Source: Peptoniphilus raoultii (GTDB taxonomy: Bacteria > Bacillota > Clostridia > Tissierellales > Peptoniphilaceae). From it: a stretch of 64,000 bases of DNA. Each line of letters begins with the position of its first letter. Within the stretch, counting starts at the first letter, position 1. Position numbers and translations under genes: made by a program. Positions 22,845 through 32,294 of this stretch are shown in pieces. A model generated the notes under the pieces. It was not told the DNA's origin, did no database searches, and was given only the letters and a program-made list of their open reading frames with translations. Location of the stretch: NCBI RefSeq assembly GCF_900099555.1, contig NZ_FMWM01000002.1:878018-942017 (forward strand). Reading direction: 5' to 3'.

Positions 22845-25484
22845 ATGAAAGAGTTAGATAAGGTATATGATCCTAAAAAATTTGAAGAGGAAATTTATGA
22901 TTTTTGGATGAAGAATAATTACTTTGTGGCGGAAGTGGACAAAAATAAGAAGGCTTATTCAATTGTTATGCCGCCGCCAAATGTTACGGGAAATCTTCAT
23001 ATGGGCCATGCTTTAAATGGCACAATTCAAGATATTTTAATTCGCACTAAGAGAATGGAAGGTTTTAGTACCCTTTGGCTTCCAGGAACTGACCACGCAT
23101 CAATTTCAACTGAAGCAAAAATAGTTGCAAAATTAAAAGATGAAGGCAAGGAAAAGGAAGACATTGGTAGGGAAGAATTTTTGAAAGAAGCTTGGGCATG
23201 GACTGAAAAATATGGTGGAAATATTAAAAAGCAGTTCAGAAAACTTGGAGCATCTTGTGATTGGTCAAGGGATAGATTTACCTTAGACGAAATGCTTTCA
23301 AAGGCTGTTGGAGAAGTATTTATTAGGCTTTATGAAAAGGGACTTATTTATAGGGGATCAAGAATTATAAATTGGTGCCCAACTTGCAAGACTTCAATTT
23401 CAGATGCAGAAGTTGATCATGAAGAACATGACGGCGAAATATGGTATTTTTTATATCCCTTTGAAGATGGAGATGGGGGCATAGAAATTGCCACAACAAG
23501 GCCTGAAACTATTCCTGGCGACTTGGCAATTGCTGTTAATCCCAATGATGAAAGATATAAGGATATTGTTGGCAGAAATGTAAAAATTCCTGTTATGGGC
23601 AATAAATTAATTCCAATTATCTCTGATGAATATGTTGACATGGAATTTGGTTCAGGAGCCGTAAAAATCACTCCATCCCATGACCCCAACGACTTTGAAG
23701 TTGGTGCAAGACATAATTTAGGACAATTAAAAATTATGACCGATGACGGTCATTTAAATGAAAATGCTGGAACCTATGCCGGCATGGAAAGATATGAGGC
23801 TAGAAAAAAGATTATTAAAGATTTTGAAGACAAGGGATTTTTTATCGGCAAAAAAGCTCACCACAATGCAGTAGGTCACTGCTCAAGATGTAAGACTGTT
23901 ATTGAACCCTTAATTTCAAAACAATGGTTTGTTGAAATGGCCCCTCTAGCAAAACCTGCTCTTGAAGCTTATAGAAATGGAGAACTTAATATTGTGCCTG
24001 ATAGATTTGGAAAAATTTACGAAAACTGGCTTGAAAATATTAGGGATTGGAATATTTCTAGGCAGCTTTGGTGGGGCCACAGACTTCCAGTCTGGTATGA
24101 TGAAAATGGGGACTATGTTGTTTCACTTGATGATCCAAATGGCAAAGAAGAATATGGGGGAAGAAAATTTGTCCAAGATGAAGATACTCTTGACACATGG
24201 TTTTCATCTGCCCTTTGGCCATTTTCAACTATGGGCTGGCCAGATGATACAGAAGACCTAAATTATTTCTTCCCAACAGATGTTCTAGTAACGGGCTATG
24301 ATATTATATTTTTCTGGGTAATCAGAATGGTATTTTCATCTCTTGAACAAACGGATAAGCTTCCATTCAAAGACGTTTTATTAAATGGTCTTGTTAGGGA
24401 TGGAGAAGGAAGAAAGATGTCAAAGAGTCTTGGAAATGGAATTGATCCCCTTGAAATAATTGATAAGTATGGGGCAGATGCTTTAAGATTTACTCTTGTT
24501 ACAGGAAACACACCAGGAAATGATATGAGATTTTATATTAAGAGAGTCGAATCTTCGAGGAATTTTGCAAACAAATTATGGAATGCATCAAGATTTTTAC
24601 TTATGAATTTAAGTGAAGATATTCTTGACTCAAATTTTGATATTGAAAAATTGTCAGATGAAGATAAGTGGATAATTACAAAAACTCAAAAGACCATAAA
24701 ATCTATAAGTGAAAAAATTGACAAGTATGAAATTGGAATGGCGGCTGCAGATATTTACGATTTTATTTGGTCAGATTTCTGCGACTGGTATATTGAAATG
24801 GTTAAACCAATTTTATATTCAACAAATGATAAGTCTAACACCATGAAAGTTTTATTATATGTTCTTGAAAATATTTTAAAACTTCTTCATCCCTTTATGC
24901 CTTTTATTACAGAAGAAATTTGGCAAAGTCTTCCTGGAAGGAAAAGTCCATTAATTATTGCAAAGTGGCCTGAAGTTAAGGAAGAATTAAATTTTCCTAA
25001 GGAGGAAAGTGCCATTGACTATATAGAAAATGCCATTAAAAATATTAGAAACACAAGAAGTCAAATGAATATTGAAAATTCAAGAAAGGCAAATACAATA
25101 ATTTTTACAAAAGATAAGGATATTGCGGAAATTTTTGAAAAAAATAAGCTACAAATGGAAAACCTTGGTTTTGCAAAATCTCTATCCATTTCATCTGATG
25201 AAGGTATAAAAAATAAAGATCAAGTTTCTATTGTCCTTGATAGGGCAGAAATAATCCTTCCCCTTTCAGACTTAATTGACTATGAAAAAGAAAGAGCAAG
25301 ACTTGAAAAGGAAAAGAAAACTGCCATTTCTGAAATAAAAAGAGCTGAAGGGAAAATTAACAACGAAGGTTTTATTGCCAAAGCACCAGCAAAGCTTGTT
25401 GAAGAAGAAAAGGCAAAGATTACCAAATATTCTGACATCTTAAAAAATATAGAAGAAAGATTAAAACAATTAGAAAATAAATGA
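22845..25484 (+). CDS. valS: Valine--tRNA ligase
   Basis: Class Ia synthetase for tRNA-Val, 879 residues. 'PPPNVTGNLHMGHALN' (HIGH), the editing domain ('TTRPETIPGDLAIAVNP'), 'GRKMSKSLGNG' (KMSKS) and a C-terminal coiled arm ('YEKERARLEKEKKTAISEI') are in the right order. AAAGGAGA precedes the ATG. It is the first gene of a long operon reaching folC and perhaps pyrC; regulated by the T-box leader. The last 4 nt overlap folC. Confidence 0.97.
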   Translation: MKELDKVYDPKKFEEEIYDFWMKNNYFVAEVDKNKKAYSIVMPPPNVTGNLHMGHALNGTIQDILIRTKRMEGFSTLWLPGTDHASISTEAKIVAKLKDEGKEKEDIGREEFLKEAWAWTEKYGGNIKKQFRKLGASCDWSRDRFTLDEMLSKAVGEVFIRLYEKGLIYRGSRIINWCPTCKTSISDAEVDHEEHDGEIWYFLYPFEDGDGGIEIATTRPETIPGDLAIAVNPNDERYKDIVGRNVKIPVMGNKLIPIISDEYVDMEFGSGAVKITPSHDPNDFEVGARHNLGQLKIMTDDGHLNENAGTYAGMERYEARKKIIKDFEDKGFFIGKKAHHNAVGHCSRCKTVIEPLISKQWFVEMAPLAKPALEAYRNGELNIVPDRFGKIYENWLENIRDWNISRQLWWGHRLPVWYDENGDYVVSLDDPNGKEEYGGRKFVQDEDTLDTWFSSALWPFSTMGWPDDTEDLNYFFPTDVLVTGYDIIFFWVIRMVFSSLEQTDKLPFKDVLLNGLVRDGEGRKMSKSLGNGIDPLEIIDKYGADALRFTLVTGNTPGNDMRFYIKRVESSRNFANKLWNASRFLLMNLSEDILDSNFDIEKLSDEDKWIITKTQKTIKSISEKIDKYEIGMAAADIYDFIWSDFCDWYIEMVKPILYSTNDKSNTMKVLLYVLENILKLLHPFMPFITEEIWQSLPGRKSPLIIAKWPEVKEELNFPKEESAIDYIENAIKNIRNTRSQMNIENSRKANTIIFTKDKDIAEIFEKNKLQMENLGFAKSLSISSDEGIKNKDQVSIVLDRAEIILPLSDLIDYEKERARLEKEKKTAISEIKRAEGKINNEGFIAKAPAKLVEEEKAKITKYSDILKNIEERLKQLENK

Positions 25485-26758
25485 CCTATATAGAAATAAT
25501 TAAAAATATAGAAGAAAGAGTTGGGAAGTTTAGGTCCTATGGAAATATTAGGATAAAGAAATTTTTGGAAGCCTTTGACAGCCCTGAAAATAATTTTAAA
25601 GTCATTCATGTGGCTGGCACAAATGGCAAGGGCTCCACATCCTATTTTTTAAAGGAAATTTTAAAGACAGATTACAAAGTAGGACTTTATACTTCTCCCC
25701 ACCTCTTTTCCTATAGAGATAGGATTGTGATTAATGACGAAAAAATATCGGAAGAAGATTTTATCGCCATTAGCACAGAAATTTTAAATAAGGAAAAATT
25801 AATAATTAAAGACTTTGGCCCTCTTAATAATTTTGAATTTTTGACGGCCATAGCCTTAATTTATTTTGCAAGTAAAAAAATTGACCTTGGAATTTTGGAA
25901 GTTGGCATGGGCGGAAGGGCAGACTCTACAAATATTATTGAGCCTAAAAATAAAATTTTATCCCTAATTACATCAATTTCCTATGATCATACAAAATATT
26001 TGGGTAATACTTTAGGGGAGATAGCATATCAAAAGGCCGGCATAATCACAGAAAAAGGCCGTATTGTAACCTCTAATGAAAAGCAGGAGATTTTAAAAGT
26101 TTTGGAAGATGAGGCCAGAGAAAAATGTGCCAAAATTTACTACACAAAAAATTTGGACCTTGAAATTTTAAAGTCAGATTTAGGGGGAAGTTATTTTTCC
26201 TTTAAACTAGACGGCAGAAATTTTTCATGTCAAATTTCCCAGCTTGGACTTTATGAAGTTGAAAATTCTCTTTTAGCACTTTACGGCCTTTATATATTAA
26301 ATAAGAGGGGGATAATTAATTTATCCTTAGATGAAGCCATTAATAGGATAAGATATGCTAAATTTAGGGGAAGGATGGAAATTGCAAAAAGTGATCCCCT
26401 TATAATTTTAGACGGAGCCCATAATTTAGATGGGATGGAAAAACTTTTGAAAAGTCTTAAGAATTTTTCCTTTGGCAGGCTCTATATTATTTCATCCATT
26501 TTAGGAGAAAAAGACCACGAAAAAATGATTGGCCTAATGGCAAAGAAAGCTGACAAATTAATTTTTGTATCTCTTGAAGACAAAAAAAATGAAGATTTAG
26601 AAATTTTGGAAAGAGAAGGCAGAGAGTTTTCTCAAAATATTTTAAAATTTGAAGGTTTAAAAGAAGCCATGAATTTTGCAAGGGAAGATGCAAAAAAAGA
26701 AGACTTAATTTTAATTACAGGCTCCCTTCATCTTTTAGAGGATTTTTATAGGCTATAG
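25481..26758 (+). CDS. folC: Folylpolyglutamate/dihydrofolate synthase
   Basis: Mur-type ligase adding glutamate to folates, 425 residues. The P-loop 'HVAGTNGKGSTS', 'TSPHLFSYRDRI', 'LEVGMGGRADSTN' and 'IILDGAHNLDGM' are canonical for FolC. The ATG overlaps the valS stop (ATGA), a common valS-folC pairing in Firmicutes. A second, divergent FolC-like gene lies 2.9 kb downstream; this copy is the one that keeps all folate-type motifs. Confidence 0.94.
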   Translation: MTYIEIIKNIEERVGKFRSYGNIRIKKFLEAFDSPENNFKVIHVAGTNGKGSTSYFLKEILKTDYKVGLYTSPHLFSYRDRIVINDEKISEEDFIAISTEILNKEKLIIKDFGPLNNFEFLTAIALIYFASKKIDLGILEVGMGGRADSTNIIEPKNKILSLITSISYDHTKYLGNTLGEIAYQKAGIITEKGRIVTSNEKQEILKVLEDEAREKCAKIYYTKNLDLEILKSDLGGSYFSFKLDGRNFSCQISQLGLYEVENSLLALYGLYILNKRGIINLSLDEAINRIRYAKFRGRMEIAKSDPLIILDGAHNLDGMEKLLKSLKNFSFGRLYIISSILGEKDHEKMIGLMAKKADKLIFVSLEDKKNEDLEILEREGREFSQNILKFEGLKEAMNFAREDAKKEDLILITGSLHLLEDFYRL

Positions 26759-26770
26759 GCGGAGGAAATC

Positions 26771-28789
26771 TTGAAAGAAATAAATAATACTATTCAAAAA
26801 TTAAATAATTATGAAAAGAATTTTTCAGCCAATAATTATAATGGCAATTATGGAAATGACTATTATATAAAAAAAGGTTCTATACCAATTATGGTTTCCG
26901 CACCCCACAGTGTAAATCATTTTAGGCTCTCTGAAATAAAATATGCTGATATGTTTACTGGAGCAATATCACTACTTTTGTATGAATTAACAGACTGTCA
27001 TTTAATTTTTGCTGGAAGAGAAAATCACACAGACCCAAATTTTTCTAGTGAGGAAGAAAGTTCCTACAAAAGGGTCCTTAAATCTTATTGTCAGGAAAAT
27101 AATATAAGACTATTAATTGACATTCATGGAATGGCAGAAGACCATGAAAGTGCTATTGAACTTGGAACTATAGACGAAAACGACTCATCTCTTGGTAAAA
27201 GTAAATTTATAAAGGACTTTTTTTCTCAAGCTTTTGCCTATTATTTTAAGGGGATTGAAAAGGGCAAGGCAGTTTCAAATAAACATTTTAAGGCTTCAAA
27301 TGAAAACACAATAACAAATTATATTAGTAGTAATTTAAAAATACCATCCATTCAAACTGAAATAAATTATTCTTACAGAGTTCCTAATAAAGAAAATGAA
27401 GAAAATATTAAGGCCCTAATAAAGGCTTATGTCTATATAATTAAAAGTCTTGGAAATTTAGACTGGAACGCCAATAGCTTTAAGGTTTTTAAAAGCCGCC
27501 AAGCAAAGGCTCACAAACCCCAGGACCTTGTTTCCGTAAATTTTTCTTTTTTAGAAGAGGGACGAGAAGATGCTCGTGGTCATAATTTTGGACTTTTAAA
27601 TAGCAATAGGGGCATAGAATTTATACATTTAAAAAACGATGACTCTTTGGCAAGGGATGAAATTTTATTAACCAATAGACTTATATATTTAATCTTTTCA
27701 AGAGAGTGGAAAAAGGAAGAGCCTCCAAATGAAAAATCTTTACTTTATGGCAAGCCCATAATTCTTCATATATATGATAACAAGGTCTATGAAATGGGCC
27801 TTCCCAAGGTTGAAAAAATTGACTATATCACTTTTTCTGATCTCTTATACGATGATTTAAAAAAACTTTCAAGTAGCCATAAATTTATGGTCTATAATGA
27901 ATTTCTTGACACAAGAATAAGTATTGATTTTAATAAGGCAAAATATGGTGACAAGGGCAGAGTTTTAAAGGATGGTAAGGCTGCTAAAAAAATAATGATC
28001 CCCAGATATTTTAAACTACTTTTAGGCTATATTGACTATCCCATAGGCCTAATAAGAAAAGAAGAATTTGAAATTTTGCTAGATTCTTTAGACGAGGAAA
28101 AGAAAGAACTTTTTAAAAAGTATTATAGGAAAATGCAAGGAGAAAATTATTTTGTCTTTGAAAGGGAAAATTTCACTGATAAAGATAAGGATAGTATAGA
28201 CAAGTTAGCAGAATATCAAAAAGATGAAATTGTTAAAAATAGCTGCCAATTATTAATTGCTCCCATAGAAAAATTTGAGGAAATAAGTTTTAAAAATAAA
28301 GTTAAAAAATTTTTAAAGAATAGTGAAAAAAAGATTTTAAATTACTTTGTGGGTTCTAGGACATTTTTACTTAGAAGTAAATGGTCTGTTGAAACAGATG
28401 ATAGACATGGAATTTTAAGGGTTTCAAAAAATATTATGACCCTTTTAGGCATGGAAGACAATGATCTTGTGGAAATAGGCTTTGGCGAAAATTTAGTGAG
28501 AGGAAGACTTTTAAAGTCAGAGTCTTTAAATGACTATACAGTTGAAGTCCCTGCAACAATTAGAAGACAATTGGGACTTAGCTCTATAAATGATATTGTA
28601 TATTTGAGAAGGGATATGCTTTATAATTTCAAAAGACATTCTATCCAACAGGCAATAACATTTTTAGGCACAGTCTTTACAGTATCACAATTGCCCTACA
28701 CCAGCCTTATAAAATTTATTATTGTAATAATAATTTTCCCCTTGATGTTGTGGTGGATTTTAAATGAAGAGAGAATAAAAGTAAAATGA
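26771..28789 (+). CDS. N-formylglutamate-amidohydrolase-like protein with C-terminal barrel-like domain and membrane anchor
   Basis: An unusual 672-residue protein. Residues about 35-230 carry patterns of the N-formylglutamate amidohydrolase fold: A44-P-H-S47, E84-N-H-T-D, D117-I-H-G120 and Q195-T-E-I with E197 as a further metal ligand candidate. The middle has no recognised domain. Residues about 535-625 ('RVSKNIMTLLGMEDNDLVEI' and 'VEVPATIRRQLGLSSINDIVYL') resemble a double-psi barrel or AbrB-like module. Two hydrophobic segments end the chain (about 629-646 and 646-664). TTG start with GGCGGAGG upstream. The last 4 nt overlap the ATP-grasp gene. It may cleave an amide made by the next two gene products; this is inference. 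Confidence 0.6.
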   Translation: MKEINNTIQKLNNYEKNFSANNYNGNYGNDYYIKKGSIPIMVSAPHSVNHFRLSEIKYADMFTGAISLLLYELTDCHLIFAGRENHTDPNFSSEEESSYKRVLKSYCQENNIRLLIDIHGMAEDHESAIELGTIDENDSSLGKSKFIKDFFSQAFAYYFKGIEKGKAVSNKHFKASNENTITNYISSNLKIPSIQTEINYSYRVPNKENEENIKALIKAYVYIIKSLGNLDWNANSFKVFKSRQAKAHKPQDLVSVNFSFLEEGREDARGHNFGLLNSNRGIEFIHLKNDDSLARDEILLTNRLIYLIFSREWKKEEPPNEKSLLYGKPIILHIYDNKVYEMGLPKVEKIDYITFSDLLYDDLKKLSSSHKFMVYNEFLDTRISIDFNKAKYGDKGRVLKDGKAAKKIMIPRYFKLLLGYIDYPIGLIRKEEFEILLDSLDEEKKELFKKYYRKMQGENYFVFERENFTDKDKDSIDKLAEYQKDEIVKNSCQLLIAPIEKFEEISFKNKVKKFLKNSEKKILNYFVGSRTFLLRSKWSVETDDRHGILRVSKNIMTLLGMEDNDLVEIGFGENLVRGRLLKSESLNDYTVEVPATIRRQLGLSSINDIVYLRRDMLYNFKRHSIQQAITFLGTVFTVSQLPYTSLIKFIIVIIIFPLMLWWILNEERIKVK

Positions 28790-29646
28790 AAGAAAAATTA
28801 AAAGGGTATTTAATTGCAAAATATACAAATATGATTGGCTCCTATTCTTGCTATAGGCTTTTGGAAGAGGCTAAAAAAATGGGGATTGACCTAAAATTAA
28901 TAGGAACTTGTGATCTATGTTTTTTTGAAGGGAAGTTTTTTCATAGGGGCGAGCTTTTAGAAAGAAGGGACTTTATAATCAACCGTTATAAATTTGGTCA
29001 CCTTAAGGATGAACTTTCAAATTTGGCTGCTAGGTCCTATAACGAAATTTCTGCCTTTAATATTTACCTAGATAAATTTAAGCAGCTTGAAAATATTAAG
29101 TCTTCTAACTTTAAAAATCCAAAATTTATTTTGGCTACGGCAGATAAAAAATATGAATTTTTAAAAAGATATTTGGGAGAAAAATTTGTTGCTAAGGGCC
29201 TTACTGGTTCTGAGGGTGACGAAATTTATCTTATAAAAAATCAAGAGGGCCTTGAAAATATTAATGAAAAATATGGACCTGAAAAAGAATGGGTTTTTGA
29301 AGAATTTATTGAGCAGTCTTTTGGAAGAGATTTGAGAATTTATTCTATAAGGGGAAGGGCAGCTGGCTGTATGATGAGAAAGTCAGAAAAAGATTTTAGG
29401 GCTAACTTTGCCCTAGGCGGCAAGGTTTCAAATTTTGAAATCACACCTAAGATAAATGACATTTGTAGGGACATATATAAAATAACGGGCATTGACTTTT
29501 TGGGAATTGATTTATTATTTGGAAAAGATGACCTATATTTTTGCGAAGTCAATGTTGCAGCAGGAATTATGGGTATGGAAAAGGCGACTGGAGTAAATAT
29601 AGCAGGGAAAGTTTTAGAAACTATTAGGGAAGATTTTAATGAATAG
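28786..29646 (+). CDS. RimK-like ATP-grasp ligase
   Basis: A 286-residue ATP-grasp enzyme. The C-terminal two thirds shows RimK-type features: 'KFVAKGLTGSEGDEIYLI', 'FEEFIEQSFGRDLRIYSI', 'ANFALGGKV' and 'FLGIDLLFG...CEVNVAAG' with the metal-binding Glu and Asn. RimK-like enzymes join an amino acid, often glutamate, to a carboxylate. The gene overlaps both neighbours (ATGA at the start, 8 nt at the end), so it works with the amidohydrolase-like protein and the Mur-type ligase. No ribosomal S6 or coenzyme F420 link is visible. The substrate is unknown. Confidence 0.85.
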   Translation: MKEKLKGYLIAKYTNMIGSYSCYRLLEEAKKMGIDLKLIGTCDLCFFEGKFFHRGELLERRDFIINRYKFGHLKDELSNLAARSYNEISAFNIYLDKFKQLENIKSSNFKNPKFILATADKKYEFLKRYLGEKFVAKGLTGSEGDEIYLIKNQEGLENINEKYGPEKEWVFEEFIEQSFGRDLRIYSIRGRAAGCMMRKSEKDFRANFALGGKVSNFEITPKINDICRDIYKITGIDFLGIDLLFGKDDLYFCEVNVAAGIMGMEKATGVNIAGKVLETIREDFNE

Positions 29647-30943
29647 AAAAGAAGCTGAAGATTATATTTATAAGTCTTATATGAGGGCAGAAAAATTTCA
29701 AAAATATGGAGATAGGGATGCAAAAAAAAGACACCCCGAGCTTTCAAAAAAAATTTTAGAAGGTCTATCTTCATATCCAAATATTTGCATAACTGGCTCA
29801 AAAGGGAAGGGTAGCGTAGCAAATATGCTTTCACAAATTCTTATGACTAAATTTAAGGTGGGACTTTTCACTAGCCCCCATATTTATAGAATTAATGAAA
29901 GATTTAAAATTAATGGAAAGGATATTTCAGAAGAGGATTTTGTAAAAAATATGGAGACGGTTAAAAAATTATTTGATCCTATTATTGAAAATCTTCCAGA
30001 TGACATCCCACTAAGCCCTATGGCTTTAGAAGCGGCCCTTGCCCTTGTTTATTTTAAGAACCAAAAAACTGACATAAATGTTTTGGAACTTGGCAAGGGG
30101 GCAAAGTATGACGATGTAAATAATCCTATTCATGACTATGCAATTATTAATAAAATATTTTTAGAACACACAAGAGAACTGGGATCAAGTTTAGAAGAAA
30201 TTGCCCATGACAAAAAGGAAATTATAAAAAAAGGGCAAAAGTGCATTTATAGTGCAAGCCAAGCCCTAGAAGTTTTAAAAATTTTAAAAGATAAGGCAAA
30301 AGAAGTAGGAGTTCAGCTAAAAATCTATGGCGAAGATTTTTGGGCAGATAGTATAAAATATTCTCTTGATGGCATGACTTTTGACGGATTTATTGGGGAA
30401 AAAGTTTTTAGGGACATTAAAATTCCCCTCATTGGGAAACACCAAGTGGAAAATGCCCTTTTGGCTTTGGCAGCTGCCTATGATATTTTTGGGGATTTTG
30501 ATTTAGACCTTGTCAAAAAAAATTTAAGAAATTTATCTTATCCTGCAAGATTTGAAATTATTTCAAAAGATCCCCTTATAATTTTAGATGCCTGCATAAA
30601 TGGAAAATCTTGCCCAGAACTTAAAAAATCTTTAAAAGAACTTGGCATAAAGAAAATTACAAGTATTGTGGGTGTTCCTGATGACAAGGATTTTTTGGGA
30701 GTTTGCAATCAAATGAAAGATTTGTCTCAAGAAATTATTTTGACAAAAACATCTAATGCTCATTATGTTTTTACATCAAAGCAAAGAGAAATATTAAGAG
30801 AAAATAATATTTTTGTAAGAGAAAGCAGGGACATTAAAGAGGCCCTTGAAATGAGTGGGGATTCATATCCCATTCTAATTTTAGGAACAACATCTTTAAT
30901 TTCTGAGAGCAAAATATATTTTAGAGAAAAAGAGGGGAGATAA
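29639..30943 (+). CDS. Divergent FolC/Mur-type ligase
   Basis: A 434-residue ATP-dependent amide ligase with a P-loop 'ITGSKGKGSVANML' and 'TSPHIYRINERFKING' as in FolC. It lacks the folate-type signatures: G-G-R-x-D-x-T-N reads G-A-K-Y-D-D-V-N, and D-G-A-H-N reads D-A-C-I-N. It thus keeps ATP use but probably has another acceptor. It overlaps the ATP-grasp gene by 8 nt; pyrC starts 1 nt after it. A Mur ligase next to an ATP-grasp ligase recalls the two modules of cyanophycin synthetase; PgsB/CapB-like polyglutamate ligases are another relative. Confidence 0.8.
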   Translation: MNRKEAEDYIYKSYMRAEKFQKYGDRDAKKRHPELSKKILEGLSSYPNICITGSKGKGSVANMLSQILMTKFKVGLFTSPHIYRINERFKINGKDISEEDFVKNMETVKKLFDPIIENLPDDIPLSPMALEAALALVYFKNQKTDINVLELGKGAKYDDVNNPIHDYAIINKIFLEHTRELGSSLEEIAHDKKEIIKKGQKCIYSASQALEVLKILKDKAKEVGVQLKIYGEDFWADSIKYSLDGMTFDGFIGEKVFRDIKIPLIGKHQVENALLALAAAYDIFGDFDLDLVKKNLRNLSYPARFEIISKDPLIILDACINGKSCPELKKSLKELGIKKITSIVGVPDDKDFLGVCNQMKDLSQEIILTKTSNAHYVFTSKQREILRENNIFVRESRDIKEALEMSGDSYPILILGTTSLISESKIYFREKEGR

Positions 30944-30944
30944 A

Positions 30945-32234
30945 ATGCTAATAAAAAATGGAAGGATTATTGATCCTGAAAATAATATAGACGAAATTTG
31001 TGACCTGCAAATTAAGGACGGAAAGATTTTTAAAATTGGAAAAATTGAAGATCAAAATGATGAGATTCTTGATGCCAAGGGTCTTATTGTTGCCCCTGGT
31101 TTTTGTGATGTCCACGTTCATTTTAGAGATCCCGGTTATACATATAAGGAAGATTTACAGACAGGTTCACTTTCTGCCATAGCCGGCGGTTTTACATCTG
31201 TTATCTGTATGGCAAATACAAATCCCATAATGGATGATGGAGAAAAGATAAAAGATTTTTACCAAAGAGCAAAGGACCTTCCCTTAAAGGTCTACACAGT
31301 TTCAGCCTTAACAAAAAATTTTAAGGACAGGGAACTTGTAGATATGGAAAAAGTTTTGGAAGCAGGAGCAGTTGGCTTTACTGATGACGGCATCCCCAAT
31401 AAAAATTCAAACTTGCTTTTAGAGGCTATGAAAAAAACAAAGGAATTAAATTCGATAATAGCCTTTCACGAAGAAGATCCATATTTAATTTCTGAAAATG
31501 GAATAAATCACGGAAAAATTTCTGACCACTTTAAAATCTATGGTTCTCCAAGTCTTGCAGAGTCATCTTTTATAGCGAGGGATGTGGAATATGCTCTTTA
31601 TACTGGCGCAAAAATTGATATTCAACATATTTCAACAAAAAGGGGTGTTGATTTAATTAGATATGGAAAATCAAAAGGGGCAAATATTTTTGCAGAAGTA
31701 ACTCCCCACCATCTTTCCCTTACAGATGAGGCCCTTTTAAAATATGGTGCAAATGCAAAAATGAACCCGCCTTTGAGAAGTGAGGAAGATAGGCTTAGGG
31801 TTTTAGAGGGGATAAAAGACGGGACTTTAGAAATAATTGCAACGGATCATGCACCCCATTCAAAAGAAGAAAAAAGTGGAGAACTTATCAAGGCCCCATC
31901 AGGAATTATTGGTCTTGAAACTTCTCTTGGACTTTGTTACAAAAATTTAGTGGAGGAAAAAATAATTGACATAAAAAAATTAATTGAAATTATGTCCTTA
32001 AATCCTTGCAGAAAATATAATTTGCCAGGCGGCTCATTAAAAATTGGCGAAAGTGCAGATATAACAATTTTTGATACTAATATGGAATACAGCCTAGATA
32101 AATTTTATTCAAAATCCTCCAACACACCATTTATTAACTATCCCTTAAAAGCAAGGACCATCTATACAATTTATAGGGGAAAAATTGTTTACGACCTAAA
32201 AAAGTCACAAATTGGTTATAGTTTTAAGGAATAG
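30945..32234 (+). CDS. pyrC: Dihydroorotase
   Basis: Zn-dependent cyclisation of carbamoyl aspartate to dihydroorotate in pyrimidine synthesis; 429 residues, type I long form. 'DVHVHFRDPGYTYKEDLQTG' has the H-x-H and carboxylate-binding Arg, 'HISTKRGVDLIR' and 'ATDHAPHS' supply further ligands, and 'NPCRKYNL' ends the barrel. It begins 1 nt after the Mur-type ligase, so it is in the same transcript. No other pyr gene is in the window, which is unusual. Confidence 0.93.
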   Translation: MLIKNGRIIDPENNIDEICDLQIKDGKIFKIGKIEDQNDEILDAKGLIVAPGFCDVHVHFRDPGYTYKEDLQTGSLSAIAGGFTSVICMANTNPIMDDGEKIKDFYQRAKDLPLKVYTVSALTKNFKDRELVDMEKVLEAGAVGFTDDGIPNKNSNLLLEAMKKTKELNSIIAFHEEDPYLISENGINHGKISDHFKIYGSPSLAESSFIARDVEYALYTGAKIDIQHISTKRGVDLIRYGKSKGANIFAEVTPHHLSLTDEALLKYGANAKMNPPLRSEEDRLRVLEGIKDGTLEIIATDHAPHSKEEKSGELIKAPSGIIGLETSLGLCYKNLVEEKIIDIKKLIEIMSLNPCRKYNLPGGSLKIGESADITIFDTNMEYSLDKFYSKSSNTPFINYPLKARTIYTIYRGKIVYDLKKSQIGYSFKE

Positions 32235-32248
32235 GGGTAAAACACTTG

Positions 32249-32277
32249 TTGAATTAATAAAAATAGTATATTATTAT
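32249..32277 (+). promoter_or_regulatory. Promoter of the DUF4153 gene
   Basis: TTGAAT (32249-32254), 17-bp spacer, TATTAT (32272-32277), 17 nt before the start codon. Confidence 0.65.
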
Positions 32278-32294
32278 TTCAGGAAGGAGATTTT

